Source: Diploptera punctata (taxonomy: Eukaryota > Arthropoda > Insecta > Blattodea > Blaberidae). Taken from it: DNA of 64,000 nt. This document shows, one piece after another, positions 56,955 through 63,531 of the stretch (positions are counted from its first letter, which is position 1; each line of letters opens with the position of its first letter). The DNA is taken from assembly GCA_030220185.1 (NCBI GenBank), contig JASPKZ010003435.1:814501-878500 (forward strand). The letters run 5' to 3'. The translations under genes were made by a program, and so were the position numbers. The notes below the pieces were generated by a model, which worked only from the letters and a program-made list of their open reading frames with translations, was not told the DNA's origin and did not search any database.

Positions 56955-59900
56955 TTTAGTCAACTAAAAGGATAGGAATTAAACGCAACAATAGTGAACT
57001 ACAGAACAAACTGGAAAGAACACTTGGCAAGGATGACTGAGAATAGAATACCAAAAGCAGCATACAGCTATTTAACTCGAGGAAGAAGAAGTTGGGAAGA
57101 CGAAATAAAATATGGAAACAGCAGAAATTTGGAGCCGGAACAGGCTAGTAAATAAGCCTAAACGGCGATGAAGAAGAAAAGAAAGAAGTTAAATTTAGAA
57201 TTCAGCACATGTGTCGCTCGAATTCACTCCCTAGGCGAGCTAGTCCTAGAGAGTATATCTTTATTCTTGTTCGTGATCACTAGTGCTGGTGGTTGGTGCA
57301 CTTCTAATGATTTCTCCTCAATATTTACTGTATCACAAATGTTTCTGCTTAACATTTAATTCGTATATCTCTTTTCTGTTTCCTCTGTCAGATCTTTCTA
57401 AGGTAACATGCTTCTTGCATTCCTCGTCCACTGCGTTCCTGTACTCTGCATGAATTCGTCTGCCATCTAGTTCTGTAACCACACTCCGCTTCGAGTCCCG
57501 CATGATAGTTCTGTATGTCCCCGGATTTCACTTATCCTCGCTTCGTAACATCACAATTTCCATTTCAGCCTTGCACCAGCTGTGAATACTCATTTCATGT
57601 TTGTGCTCTTCCTGAGATCCACATTATAAATTCGGTCTTTTAGTACGAGCATTTGAGAATAAAGTTCTTAGAAATATTTTGATCGGCCGCGGTGGATTAG
57701 TGGTTATGCTCGTTGCCTCTAGTCCCGAGAGTGGCGGGTTCAAACCCGGCCGGGGTCGATGGATTTTAGGATGGAAAAATCCAAGGAGCAAGTCCTCCGG
57801 GAGGTACTTTAAGCCGTGGGCCCCGAGTCGGACATTTTCAGGCTCGTAAGAGATCCTTAAGCCTGAATGAAAGGCCTCTAAGCAAAATTACCGAATTTTC
57901 CCGTCCTAGTACTAGTTTGGTTTCCTATATGTCAGTATGAGGCGGAACGCTGACCACGGACAACTCGAGTGACATCTATACAAAAACAAGTGTAACTAAA
58001 TTAGTATGGTTCAAATTATTCCCTGTAGGGGGAGAGCGCCTAAATCTCTGTTAAGGGAAACATGGGCTTACAAGACAAGACAAGACATATTTTTGGACAA
58101 AAAGATATGAAGAGTCAGGCGAAAGGAAAATACTCTGTAACAGTGAGCTACATGATATTTATAGGAAACCAGATATTATACGTATATTGTGATGGTCAGG
58201 ACATGTGGCAAGAATCGGGATTGTAAAAACGGCATGGAAACTTTTTGTAGGAAAACCAGAGAGAAACGTTGAGTTGGCAGTTCAACCAATCATGATTTGA
58301 GCAACGTAGATTATACGGGGGATGATTGGAAGACATTAGCTCCCTGGATAGATATGTTTGGAGAGCTTATGACCGCATGACCAACTTTGGGTTCGATTGT
58401 GCCAGTGAGTTAGTTAACTAGTGTCTTCTTTTTTCTCCTGGTGGATATCCATATTTAGCTTGAGATTCACCTCACTAATATGAGCATTTCACAATCTCTT
58501 TGATTTATGGTACTAAATTTCTATAACATGTTATATACTCTGCTGGATAAGAAAATGAATGGAGATATAAAAAAGGAACTAAATATTTTCAAACTTGCAG
58601 ACCGAGTAATTAAATATAGGAACGACTGGAAAGAGCATACTGATAGAATGCCAGAAGAAAGATTTCCAAAAGTATTGCTAAATTATAAACCACACAGAAG
58701 GAGAAATGTTGGACGCCCACACAGAAGATGGTCTGAACAATTTTAACAATTCTAGCTTTCATGGAACCGGAACAAGCCAACAGGCTTAATCCCTGGATGA
58801 TGACGATAATATAATATATTCCTATAACATTCTGTTGCAAGATCTGTTTTCTTTAAGTTATGCTATGATACTTCTTGTCCTTCAGGGAAGTCATATAGCG
58901 CATCCTGTCAGTCTATTCTTTTTTTTTATAATCTTGGCTGATATTGATTCAGCTATTACTTGTCTCATACTTTCCAGTTTGGAGTCTATCAGATCTTTCT
59001 CATGGCTCGTTTCTTGTATCTCTTTACCTCCTCATATTACTTTCTTAACGCTTGGCTGTTGTCCATATTTTGATTTAAAGATTTCTCTCCGTTATCAAGA
59101 TCCGAGTACTTGTTAACTTGTTTATTTTATCGCGGTTTCCTCCATTGTACTGGAGATTCTAGATGACTGAACGATACTTGTTCCTGTGCTACACGTCCAG
59201 TGTCATTTCTATCTTGTCTCCTGATGATTCGTCGATAGATCATTCCATTATTGTGTGTAGTTTAGTAAGCGTTTGAGGGTGTTAGATTATTTTTTGTAAA
59301 ATGTGTCTGCTATTTTTCGTCTGTCTCTTATTCCTAATCATTTGATGGTCCGTTTTATATTTCAATCGTATTATAACTTGTATGTCGCTCACGACAACAC
59401 TGTCCATTGTGATACGACATAAAAAATGTCCCCCACGACGATTTAGTTATAAATATTCCTAATATCATTATTCATGTATTTCAGGCTCATCTTTCTTGTA
59501 AGCAACTGCAGCAGAGAGCTAATTTCTTAACTGGACATGGACAACATATTAATAAAACTCATGTTTTTCCTTCTAAAGTTCTAAATGGAAACTCTGTAAC
59601 TAATTGCTGCACATTCAATGGTTTTCCAGAAGATAAATTATACAGAAATTTGTAAGTAATTTTACTTTATTTAATAATAATTATATTATCGATAATCATA
59701 ATTTAATATTGTTACAATATAAAATTTTATAATTGAAAACCTATAAGAATGTCAGTACTAAAACGTATGTTTAGGAGATTGAACCATAAAGTTATTAAAC
59801 TGTATTATTTGATATAGTGATTAAATTCCTCTTTCAGACCGTATCGGACCACATGGCCTAAAATTTGCATGAATGATGATGATGATGATGATGATATATA

Positions 59901-60143
59901 GTGAATAGTACCTCAACGAAATCTATATTTTACTAGCATTGACTTAAAATGGTTTCTTTATAAATCAGTCTCTAATGAAATAAGTACCTTACACATTCAC
60001 TGGAGGTAAAGAGAATCATCACGCAGAGTTGGCAACCTGATGACATCTCGTCCCATTTGTCTAAGAAGTTGGGAGCCTTAACCTCCTACAACTTCAAAGA
60101 GCCTGTAAAGGGATCACTTTACCTTTTACAAATATATATATAT

Positions 60144-60174
<31 letters not shown>

Positions 60175-60292
60175 GACATGATAAGAAAAATAAATGCCTC
60201 GACGGGATTTGAAACCGGACCTCTGGATTGACATTCCAGTGCGCTACCAATTGCGTTACTAGGCAAATCTGGGAGAAACATTTATTTTTTCT

Positions 60293-60324
<32 letters not shown>

Positions 60325-60582
60325 TCCTATTATTACGAGAAGTAGGGGGAATTCGGTCTTCACTGTCATTTAGTAGCTCCTATACCAAGTAAGCAAATTA
60401 AAGTGAATATTTTACTTTATAGCAGTGATGCCATAAATGTTTTCACTAAATTTGCTTGGTAGCGTAATTGGTAGCGCACTGGAATATCAACCCAGAGGTC
60501 CGGGTTCAAATACCGTCCAGGCATTTATTTTTCTTATCATGTCATAGTAGCTTGCATTGCTCAATGTCAAAACTTTAATTAT

Positions 60583-60634
<52 letters not shown>

Positions 60635-62568
60635 TGAACGTATTTAGTTAGTATGTAATTTATTAACGAAGGTCTTTAAGAACACAGGTCACTAACATTC
60701 CAATTAAGTATGTTCTTAAAATGGCCATAAAAATAACGGCTTCACATATTTCCGAGAAAGACACTCTCAGCATTTTCATGCCTTTAAAACCACATTGATT
60801 CCGGTCGGATTTTAATACGCGGACCGTGGATGCTGAGACGATTACAGTATACGAGAGGAGGATTTGCATTAATCTTTTTGGCTGAATATGCAAGAACTTT
60901 ATTTCAATATCCCATAGTAAAGAAATTATAAGATTGCGCTATTAAGGATAACATGATACTAATTTTCATTGGGAGATCTTTGTTATTGGTATCACGGTCA
61001 ATAATTAAAATCACATGAATAATAATAATCGTTATCATGATCAACAACAACATTCACGGATTAAGCCCATGTGGCTTCTTCCGGTCTCATAGATTCTCAT
61101 TCAACAAGTTGAATCCATCACTTTTTCTGTCTACCAACATTCCTGCGTCTTTTTGGTTTGTAATTAAGTATAATTGTTGGTATGCGTTCATCTTGCATTC
61201 TTTGAACAAGTTATTTCCAGTTTCTTCTAGATTATTTTAAATGATCTAAAAGTTTAAAATTATTTAGCTCATTTCTAACGTCTTTACTTCTTATATTTGG
61301 AAGTTTGCAGCCAGCCACACTTCTCAGAAATCTCATTTCAGCTGCTTGTATAATCTACTCTTCTAGTTAAAACCCAAAATTCACTATCATACAACAGTGA
61401 GGGAACTGCCACAGCTTTATAAATTTTTAGTTTTCTTTCCTTACTTGTATTTTTAAATATTATCTTAATTGTGGCACATATATAATTAAATGTAATAAGT
61501 TTGCTAAAAGAATCTTCATTTTTAAAATAGGAAAATAGATTGCATTATAAATCTGAAATTAATACAAATAAGGTACTGAACATTAAAAATAAACTAAAAT
61601 AAAAACAATACGAAGAGTTCAGGGAAATAAGTTAAGCAATAAAATATTGCAGCTATTTTAATGAACTTGGTTACACATTTTTCCTACTTAATGTAAAGTA
61701 TAACATGAAAAGGCTCTATTTTATTAACAATAAGATGAAATTTCAAATTTTGCAAGACTGTACCTAATATATTTTCTTCCCACAATCCTCCACATGCCAT
61801 TTATAAATCTAGTAGGCCTACGTTTTCTGTAGTACCCAAATTATTGAAAATATTTCACTGTTTTATGGGGTTGAATCACATGCCTCTAGTCCGGAAGATA
61901 GCGAGTACATACCCGAACCTGGACAATCTATTTTTATGCTGAGAAAATTCCAATGGACAAATCCTCCGAGAGATAATTTAAATAGTCGGTTCCATACCTC
62001 ACGATCTTCGGGCTCCTGAAATAATCTCAAGCCAAAATTTGAGAATTTGAGCAAAATCCAATCGCTGTTTCCTATCTAACTGACACCTTAGTTGCCTACT
62101 CGATATCTTACTAAGGAGATGAGCTAACTACTTGTCAATCGCTCATATCTGTAGCGAAATAAGTATAACTAAATTTCCTTTGTCAAATCCCGCAAGGTAG
62201 CATCCTTTTCCTGTATGGAGATGTATAATTGTAGACAGACTTACAGAAATTGAGTTATGTGATGGTTTTGTTATGATAAATAACGTCAAGAACAAATGAG
62301 ACTAAAATAAATTAGCGTAGCCTATATAAATAGATCTTACAGAAAACTGATAACTTGCTATGATTTTGAAATAAATTTTATTTTCCGTACTGAACATTAT
62401 AGTATCAATGACAGTAGTAACGTATTTTATTCTTGCAGGAACTTTACCAGAAAAGAACAGAACGATCACGATTATAAATTGCACAGGCCAACCGGCGTTG
62501 GGATTCACAATGCTTTCCATTTCAAAATAGAAGAGAAGATTAGGTGCCCCTCCAAATTTGAATTATTG
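43539..62568 (+). CDS. pickpocket-like DEG/ENaC sodium channel subunit, N-terminal 280 residues in six exons (3' part beyond window)
   Basis: Six exons join in phase into 280 residues. Seen in the sequence: a cytoplasmic N terminus of about 79 residues with a Cys cluster (C43, C44, C47, C59) and the His-Gly gating motif (SLHGL, H65-G66); a first membrane helix at about 80-98; the family hallmark FPAVTIC at 125-131 just outside the membrane; and CCTFN at 222-226, matching the conserved extracellular C-x-TFN block. Possible N-glycosylation sites are N147, N204 and N238. Known for the family: trimeric, amiloride-sensitive Na+ channels in the plasma membrane, used by insects in mechanosensation, chemosensation, salt taste and tracheal or epithelial ion handling. 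Insect ppk proteins usually have 400-600 residues, so the finger/thumb remainder, the second helix and the selectivity filter are missing here only because the window ends. The paralogue cannot be named from this part. No stop codon or frameshift is seen in the exons, so the gene looks intact. Confidence 0.93.
43875..43957. repeat. (TA)n then (CT)n microsatellites, ppk intron 1
   Basis: About 14 TA units (43876-43902) followed by about 23 CT units with two interruptions (43909-43956). The CT tract could serve as pyrimidine-rich RNA in the primary transcript, but it is far from any splice site. Confidence 0.93.
44050..44440 (-). pseudogene. LINE relic in ppk intron 1
   Basis: The minus frame reads ISDKHKIKTIETRFLRSVTG, ASLRDQKRSHDIGDELQIY, IYRNKCNWFEHVQRMPNNRL and SKQT. 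This is the LINE C-terminal order; stops interrupt it. Confidence 0.65.
44584..44908 (-). mobile_element. SINE1 with near-perfect 13-bp target duplication, ppk intron 1
   Basis: Full family order in reverse: the (GGAT)n tail at 44584, agtaattctgcccgaaggca and ccacaccggtg, a GAT-rich stretch, then the head with B box at 44850-44862 (gatcgaacccggg) and ctaccac at 44908. Flanks actttagctatat (44571-44583) and actttacctatat (44909-44921) differ at one base. Confidence 0.9.
44951..45354 (-). mobile_element. SINE3 with perfect 11-bp target duplication, ppk intron 1
   Basis: Read on the minus strand the element begins cccgcgccgtagccgagcgg ttaaggtaggaagcc and contains the B box ctggttcgagtctcc. This head resembles a class II tRNA (Ser/Leu-like: long variable arm region). 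The body and 3' end match 47330-47640 and 53925-54235. The duplication gtatatagttc lies at 44940-44950 and 45355-45365, so the element is 404 bp. Confidence 0.92.
45366..45784. other. intronic DNA, nothing recognised
   Basis: Part of ppk intron 1 without a recognised repeat. Confidence 0.4.
45785..46140 (-). pseudogene. LINE C terminus, ppk intron 1
   Basis: The minus frame reads MKMLRAIAGYQRTDKKKNED, ELNIFNFYERITYYQNAYLQ, HVLRMNEQRIPRRMYNYKPN and GRPLKRWKDQFDL. It then has cctattataat-type text and a GTTGTTG tail at 45785-45795. 5'-truncated. Confidence 0.75.
46208..46515 (+). mobile_element. SINE2, ppk intron 1
   Basis: The head cggccgcggtggtttaatgg and B box aggttcaaacccgg open it. The body follows (ggaaaaatccaagggaaaat, gccgtgggtcccaag) and a distal part to about 46510 (ttagttgctcactagatgtc). 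No clear duplication seen. Confidence 0.75.
46546..46643. repeat. 19-24-bp inverted repeat
   Basis: The word ttccagatattttcattat at 46551-46569 is exactly reversed at 46619-46637, with further pairing outward (one mismatch). A 49-base loop separates them. It could be a tiny MITE or a transcript hairpin in intron 1. Confidence 0.6.
46644..47329. other. intronic DNA, nothing recognised
   Basis: Part of ppk intron 1. Confidence 0.4.
47330..47645 (+). mobile_element. SINE3, 5'-eroded, ppk intron 1
   Basis: Contains ggttcggatctccatggagg (B-box region), ggtattagggtagctacaac, agttaacacatttgaatatg and ggccttctaggcctatagtg. The order is that of 44951-45354 reversed; the head is degraded. Confidence 0.65.
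47646..48169. other. end of ppk intron 1 with splice acceptor
   Basis: No repeat recognised. The last 50 bases are T-rich and end in TTCCATTAG, the acceptor for exon 2. Confidence 0.5.
48170..48299 (+). CDS. ppk-like gene, coding exon 2 (HG gating motif)
   Basis: The acceptor TTCCATTAG ends at 48169 and the donor GTAAGT begins at 48300. It codes residues 36-79, including EVFQVFCAKSSLHGLQFVG, the typical ppk cytoplasmic stretch with the invariant His-Gly pair before membrane helix 1. It ends two bases into an Arg codon completed by exon 3. Confidence 0.92.
48604..48650. repeat. (TA)n microsatellite, ppk intron 2
   Basis: About 23 TA units directly before a reverse SINE4 copy. Confidence 0.95.
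48655..48836 (-). mobile_element. SINE4, diverged, ppk intron 2
   Basis: The minus strand shows gttccgggttcgaattccgt ccaggca followed by tttatttttcttatc, identical in layout to 60183-60290. The D-arm half of the tRNA-like head is missing. The adjoining phrase gaactcggtcttcactgcca is shared with 60347-60368. Confidence 0.6.
48840..48872. repeat. (TA)n microsatellite
   Basis: About 16 TA units. The SINE1 that follows ends in another TA run (49217-49229), so the SINE sits inside a TA tract. Confidence 0.94.
48873..49217 (+). mobile_element. SINE1, full length, ppk intron 2
   Basis: Head gtccaccgctgtggtctcga, ggtagcgtgctgcc, a perfect B box gggttcgatcccc, body and 3' end cagaattactatggatgg. About 345 bp; the best consensus-like copy in the window. 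Both flanks are TA repeats. Confidence 0.93.
49445..50165 (+). repeat. R700 dispersed repeat, copy 2 (ppk intron 2)
   Basis: Collinear with 11251-11935. This copy keeps the whole palindromic start: outer arms taatgccacgagtgatttcc / gaaatcaagagtggcatt around an inner hairpin aaattcac ga ctcac gaa gtgag ga gtgaattt (49490-49523). Copy 1 has lost the inner hairpin. Non-coding. Confidence 0.8.
50321..50510 (+). mobile_element. 190-bp hairpin element with PLE-type terminal sequence and perfect 14-bp target duplication
   Basis: Arms 50321-50395 and 50403-50477 are inverted around a 7-base loop (gactgtg), with a handful of mismatches near 50346-50352. A single-copy end (aactccggccgtgaaagcct aagtcaattt) follows. 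Both arms contain GAAACGTC (right arm 50409-50416), part of a hammerhead-like core seen complete in the relative at 41012-41226. The duplication acattcaatgaact at 50307-50320 and 50511-50524 proves it moved as a unit. It has no coding capacity and needs proteins in trans. Confidence 0.85.
50585..50638. repeat. (ATT)n microsatellite, ppk intron 2
   Basis: About 16 ATT units with one interruption. Confidence 0.93.
50672..50775 (-). mobile_element. SINE1 3'-end fragment
   Basis: (ATCC)n tail at 50677-50700, then atagtaattctgcccgaacg, caggtccttcactgcaatc and a tgctatgcttgcagcttta end. Head missing. Confidence 0.8.
50790..50990 (+). mobile_element. LINE A fragment
   Basis: Collinear nucleotide match to LINE A (tttgagaataaagtt, cccaaagagaag, gtgaatggagagga, aatccagatgtaataagaac) with heavy decay. 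Confidence 0.65.
51035..51165 (-). mobile_element. LINE A 3'-end fragment, old
   Basis: The phrase cactatcactctccaaccca, then catggcagcgcgaacataaa ctctccgtgtatccctatcc, is the decayed reverse of the LINE A 3' end. Confidence 0.55.
51186..51645 (+). pseudogene. LINE G C terminus, well preserved frame
   Basis: An open frame from 51188 reads MCGTIQRTFKNKIIKETKIK, MYNVMAVPTILYGCETWAPV, MRFLRQVKGCTRLDRIRNED, QPLLDKVTNYRQKWIDHMDG and RGRRDVGRPRRRWADAI, then a stop and ctaatccctggagtga (GAT)n. Residues around YGCETW, FLR and RPRRRW are the standard order of LINE C termini. The RT part is absent. Lies in ppk intron 2 in the gene's direction. Confidence 0.85.
51646..51990 (-). mobile_element. two consecutive old LINE A fragments
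   Basis: 51646-51790 (cttccacttcattcttggtc, ccattcttgtccaatgtcct) and 51790-51990 (cacactcttcatacatctct atcctgag, cctcattcttaagctaatta) both match the reverse of LINE A, with the second restarting from the 3' end. So there were two insertions. Confidence 0.6.
52057..52263 (+). CDS. ppk-like gene, coding exon 3 (TM1 and FPAVTIC)
   Basis: The polypyrimidine tract and TTTAAG acceptor end at 52056 and the donor GTAAGA starts at 52264. It codes residues 80-148: the hydrophobic helix starting IFWATIILVALGSSIYHI, a short extracellular linker, then FPAVTIC, diagnostic of DEG/ENaC channels. This is the strongest family evidence in the window. It ends in phase 2 inside a Ser codon. Confidence 0.96.
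52686..52702. repeat. short (TA)n
   Basis: About 8 TA units in ppk intron 3. Confidence 0.8.
52735..52978 (+). mobile_element. SINE4-related unit with tRNA-like head, ppk intron 3
   Basis: 52893-52966 folds like a tRNA: acceptor CTTGGGT with ACTCAAG, D arm GTTC...GAGC, and a T-arm region CGGGTTCAAATCCCG that doubles as a perfect B box. The anticodon arm is imperfect. It is followed by tttttcttttca and (TA)n, as in the other SINE4 copies. The preceding phrase actgctataaagtaaatatt is the reverse of one at 60395-60430. I therefore call it a SINE rather than a functional tRNA gene. Confidence 0.55.
52979..53037. repeat. (TA)n-(TG)n compound microsatellite
   Basis: About 19 TA units, then about 10 TG units, after the SINE4-like unit. 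Confidence 0.95.
53744..53800 (-). mobile_element. 57-bp mini-copy of the PLE-type hairpin element with perfect 12-bp duplication
   Basis: Contains gactttcacggccggagttg and ctatgatgatcttcttcaag atcatc, i.e. the single-copy end of 50321-50510 joined to a collapsed palindrome (GATGATCTT/AAGATCATC). The duplication aaagtaaattat lies at 53732-53743 and 53801-53812. Either an internally deleted insertion or a deletion after insertion. Confidence 0.8.
53925..54235 (+). mobile_element. SINE3, ppk intron 3
   Basis: Head cccgcgccgtagccgagtgg ttaaggcaagatgcc and a degraded B-box region gctctggttc open it. The body follows (gggaccggtgctcacccagt, ataacggcttggggac) and the 3' end (gttattaacacatgtgg, ccttctatgcttg). 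Carries a ~30-bp deletion after the head. Confidence 0.8.
54345..54485 (-). mobile_element. SINE4-like unit, diverged
   Basis: The minus strand reads tcggggattcaaatcccgat, then gaggcgttaatttttctttc, the end of the 52893-52978 unit, and a tRNA-like stretch before it. Flank ctaacatataaagtt suggests an eroded head. Confidence 0.45.
54742..54832 (+). repeat. 26-bp minisatellite, 3.5 units
   Basis: Exact copies start at 54742, 54768 and 54794 (acgtacacaataatgtgcaa plus atacat), and a partial fourth lies at 54820. 100-200 bp upstream of the exon 4 acceptor. Confidence 0.95.
54942..55041 (+). CDS. ppk-like gene, coding exon 4
   Basis: The acceptor TTTTTTTCAG ends at 54941; the first base completes the Ser codon of exon 3. 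Residues 149-181 are polar and charged with one Cys (C162), as expected for the variable finger region. Two donors are possible. GTAGGT at 55042 gives phase 0 and joins exon 5 in frame; GTATAA at 55046 would shift exon 5 out of frame, so the first is chosen. Confidence 0.85.
55042..55439. other. start of ppk intron 4, unassigned
   Basis: 55180-55430 is GC-richer than its surroundings (catatcgctacatgttggtt, agcaccctgaaggacct). It may be a repeat seen only once in the window. Confidence 0.35.
55440..55650 (-). mobile_element. SINE5, tRNA-like head, single copy
   Basis: The minus strand has a GC-rich head with gggatcctacgttcgaatct (B box CGTTCGAATC). It also has gcggtaccggagggctatac, then tttttttctgaatttcatcg and catttcatatcacgc. 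Layout (head, then pyrimidine-rich body) fits a tRNA-derived SINE. No second copy here. Confidence 0.4.
55735..56095 (+). mobile_element. LINE A fragment, old (ppk intron 4)
   Basis: Collinear with LINE A (gaatccagatgtagtatata, ctgcgatcgacggaatatgt, gagagcttacgtccgagcgg caatgaa) but with many changes and no frame. The tail is tacaaatgagttgatt. Confidence 0.65.
56188..56292 (+). mobile_element. SINE1 3'-end fragment
   Basis: Contains gcaacgggaagctaccacac, aattccctagtaaagctgca, gctatgattgcagtgaaa and a decayed tail. Head missing. Confidence 0.75.
56300..56765 (+). pseudogene. LINE A C terminus with a small internal duplication
   Basis: ttatttgagaataaagttct at 56308-56331 is repeated at 56370-56390, so the start of this copy is duplicated. 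Downstream frame 56546-56749 reads LIVGKPEGKRAVDRPRMRWK, NNINYDLGKVDYTKNHWKIL and AQDRNVWRAYIRTVMNLRVR. Tail gccagtgagttagttt. Confidence 0.8.
56918..56942. repeat. (TA)n microsatellite
   Basis: About 12 TA units followed by poly-T. Confidence 0.93.
56960..57180 (+). pseudogene. LINE H 3' relic, second copy
   Basis: Matches 41930-42110: aggaattaaacgcaacaata, acttggcaaggatgactgag, gaagaagttgggaagacgaa and ggagccggaacaggctagta. Ends in a GATGAAGAAGAAAAGAAAG tail. Confidence 0.65.
57181..57640 (-). other. possible transposon-derived coding relic
   Basis: Minus-strand readings such as MRDSKRSVVTELDGRRIHAE followed by YRNAVDEECKKHVTLERSDR look protein-like (charged, few stops for about 60 codons), but no family is recognised. 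Reported only so the stretch is not read as empty. Confidence 0.25.
57641..58425 (+). pseudogene. LINE A copy split by a SINE2 insertion
   Basis: The left part 57648-57680 (acgagcatttgagaataaag ttcttagaaatatttt) and right part from 58087 (atatttttggacaaaaagat, aaccagatattatacg, ggtcaggacatgtggcaaga, ggagagcttatgaccgcatg) are contiguous in other LINE A copies. SINE2 lies between them. The end at 58398-58420 is gtgccagtgagttagttaac. Confidence 0.85.
57681..58086 (+). mobile_element. SINE2, full length, nested in LINE A
   Basis: Head gatcggccgcggtggattag tggttatgctcgttgcc and a perfect B box cgggttcaaacccgg open it. The body has ggatggaaaaatccaaggag, aagccgtgggccccgagtc, aaggcctctaagc and gctgaccacggac. 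It ends gggcttacaagacaagacaa, a short (ACAAG)n tail. Flanking atatttt (57674-57680) and atattttt (58087-58094) form a short duplication. Defines the SINE2 family here (about 400 bp). Confidence 0.92.
58520..58815 (+). pseudogene. LINE D C terminus, copy 2
   Basis: Open frame 58540-58746 reads LLDKKMNGDIKKELNIFKLA, DRVIKYRNDWKEHTDRMPEE and NYKPHRRRNVGRPHRRWSEQ. It then has aggcttaatccctggatgat and a GATGACG tail. Better preserved than 14170-14645. In ppk intron 4. Confidence 0.82.
58816..59484. other. end of ppk intron 4
   Basis: No repeat assigned. A long open minus frame feel near 58900-59300 lacks recognisable motifs. The last bases give the TATTTCAG acceptor of exon 5. Confidence 0.35.
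59485..59651 (+). CDS. ppk-like gene, coding exon 5 (CCTFN motif)
   Basis: The acceptor TATTTCAG ends at 59484 and the donor GTAAGT starts at 59652. It codes residues 182-237, including an NKT glycosylation sequon and the Cys-Cys-Thr-Phe-Asn block (222-226), which corresponds to the conserved C-x-TFN segment of ppk ectodomains. It ends two bases into a Leu codon. Confidence 0.92.
59836..59896 (+). mobile_element. LINE F 3'-end scrap
   Basis: The phrases cagaccgtatcggaccacat and ggcctaaaatttgcatgaat then (GAT)n match the last 60 bases of the 34560-34832 copy. Confidence 0.6.
60130..60173. repeat. (TA)n microsatellite
   Basis: About 21 TA units with one slip, before a reverse SINE4 copy. Confidence 0.94.
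60176..60298 (-). mobile_element. SINE4 with tRNA-Asp-like head
   Basis: Minus-strand 60275-60204 folds as a near-complete cloverleaf: acceptor (ttGCCTaG/TcgAGGCA), D arm with AATTGGTAG, and anticodon stem CTGGA/TCCAG closing a 7-base loop ATGTCAA. The anticodon is GTC, that of tRNA-Asp. The T arm CGGTTTCAAATCCCG is box B. It continues into tttatttttcttatc and is flanked by TA runs, as SINEs are. A reverse copy lies at 60440-60550. Confidence 0.7.
60296..60326. repeat. (TA)n-(CA)n microsatellite
   Basis: Short TA then about 11 CA units. Confidence 0.92.
60440..60550 (+). mobile_element. SINE4, second copy in opposite orientation
   Basis: 60452-60524 has the same tRNA-like head (TGCTTGG/CCAGGCA acceptor, AATTGGTAGCGC, CTGGA...CCCAG). 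The loop ATATCAA differs from the first copy by one base in the anticodon (GTC to ATC). The tail is tttatttttcttatcatgtc, as in the other copy. Confidence 0.7.
60585..60631. repeat. (TA)n microsatellite
   Basis: About 22 TA units in ppk intron 5. Confidence 0.95.
61040..61450 (-). pseudogene. LINE relic, ppk intron 5
   Basis: The minus strand reads SKERKLKIYKAVAVPSLLYD, then SEFWVLTRR, followed after frame breaks by 'EISEKCGWLQTSKYKK' and a CATGTGG GCTTAATCCG end with GTTGTTGTTGATC tail. This is the LINE C-terminal order, heavily decayed. Confidence 0.6.
61865..62185 (+). mobile_element. SINE2, old copy, ppk intron 5
   Basis: The tRNA-like head is eroded (gcctctagtccggaagatag, acccgaacctgg). 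The body is clear (caatggacaaatcctccgag, atcttcgggctcctg), as is the distal part (gttgcctactcgatatctta, gtcaatcgctcatatctgta). Confidence 0.65.
62439..62568 (+). CDS. ppk-like gene, coding exon 6 (last in window)
   Basis: The acceptor TTCTTGCAG ends at 62438 and the donor GTAAGT starts at 62569, leaving phase 0. It codes residues 237-280 with a Gly-Val-Gly stretch followed by an HNAFHF segment. In the family this position leads into the strands of the palm domain. The next exon is not in the 1.4 kb that remain. Confidence 0.85.
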
Positions 62569-63531
62569 GTAAGTTTTTTAGATTATTTTTTTATAATTTT
62601 AATACACCTATAAATAAATAATACTGGAATGTAATGCAAAACGAATTGAATGCATTTGGCAACTATTAATGCTAACAGGTATATCTATCAATGTGTCATT
62701 TTCTCTTATATTACCCAACAACGCATTATTAGAATCCAATTAAGATCTGTAAAAATAAGCTTAATTGTCTGAAATTTAAAACAAAGAGGAGAACTTATTC
62801 AATCAGTTATTTAGTATAGGGTCTCTAATGTTTAGAGGATTTAGTACTGTAGACTCATCGATTAAAGCCTGACACCCTCAGAAGTTTAAATATGAAGTTA
62901 TAAATTTATATATGTGAAGTATCGTACACCTCAAATTTACTAATTTTTTAAACTGCGTCTTTCATAATTGATTCCATCTTCAACACAAGGTACTGTTGAG
63001 GATCGAATCAATTTCGAAAGCCCTATAGATTTTGTTTTAAAATTAACGAATTAAAAAGTACAGGAAGACATACATTTCGAATATTAATTTTTATAATGTC
63101 TTATTCTGACAGATAACCCATGAAATATTATGTATTTTAATAGTTTGAACAAATATTTATCACGTTCCATTCAAATGTAGGGAATTCATTCCCATTCTTC
63201 AATAAACAATTTTAGTAACGAAGGAAAATGCACAAACATGTGTTTTCAATTACTTTTCGCTACTACAGTAGATTCCCTCAGCGATTTTGTATTTTTCTTG
63301 CACACGCTGATGTGATATCGTGCACAAGTTTTGTCACATAGCTTGCAATACATCCAGTATTTACTCGTGGAAATAGATTATGTTACATAATTTGTGATTA
63401 AAGTCATGGACTGCATTTTTGTTATTAGTGCGGACAGGAGATTGATGTTTAGATAGGTCCAACATCTGTTGGTCATGGCGTCGGTTGAGAAAAGTCCGAC
63501 CATATCTCCGCTCGCTTATCTTCTCTGCTTT
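62569..63531. other. ppk intron 6, nothing recognised
   Basis: AT-rich DNA after the exon 6 donor. No further ppk exon recognised in the rest of the window. Confidence 0.5.
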
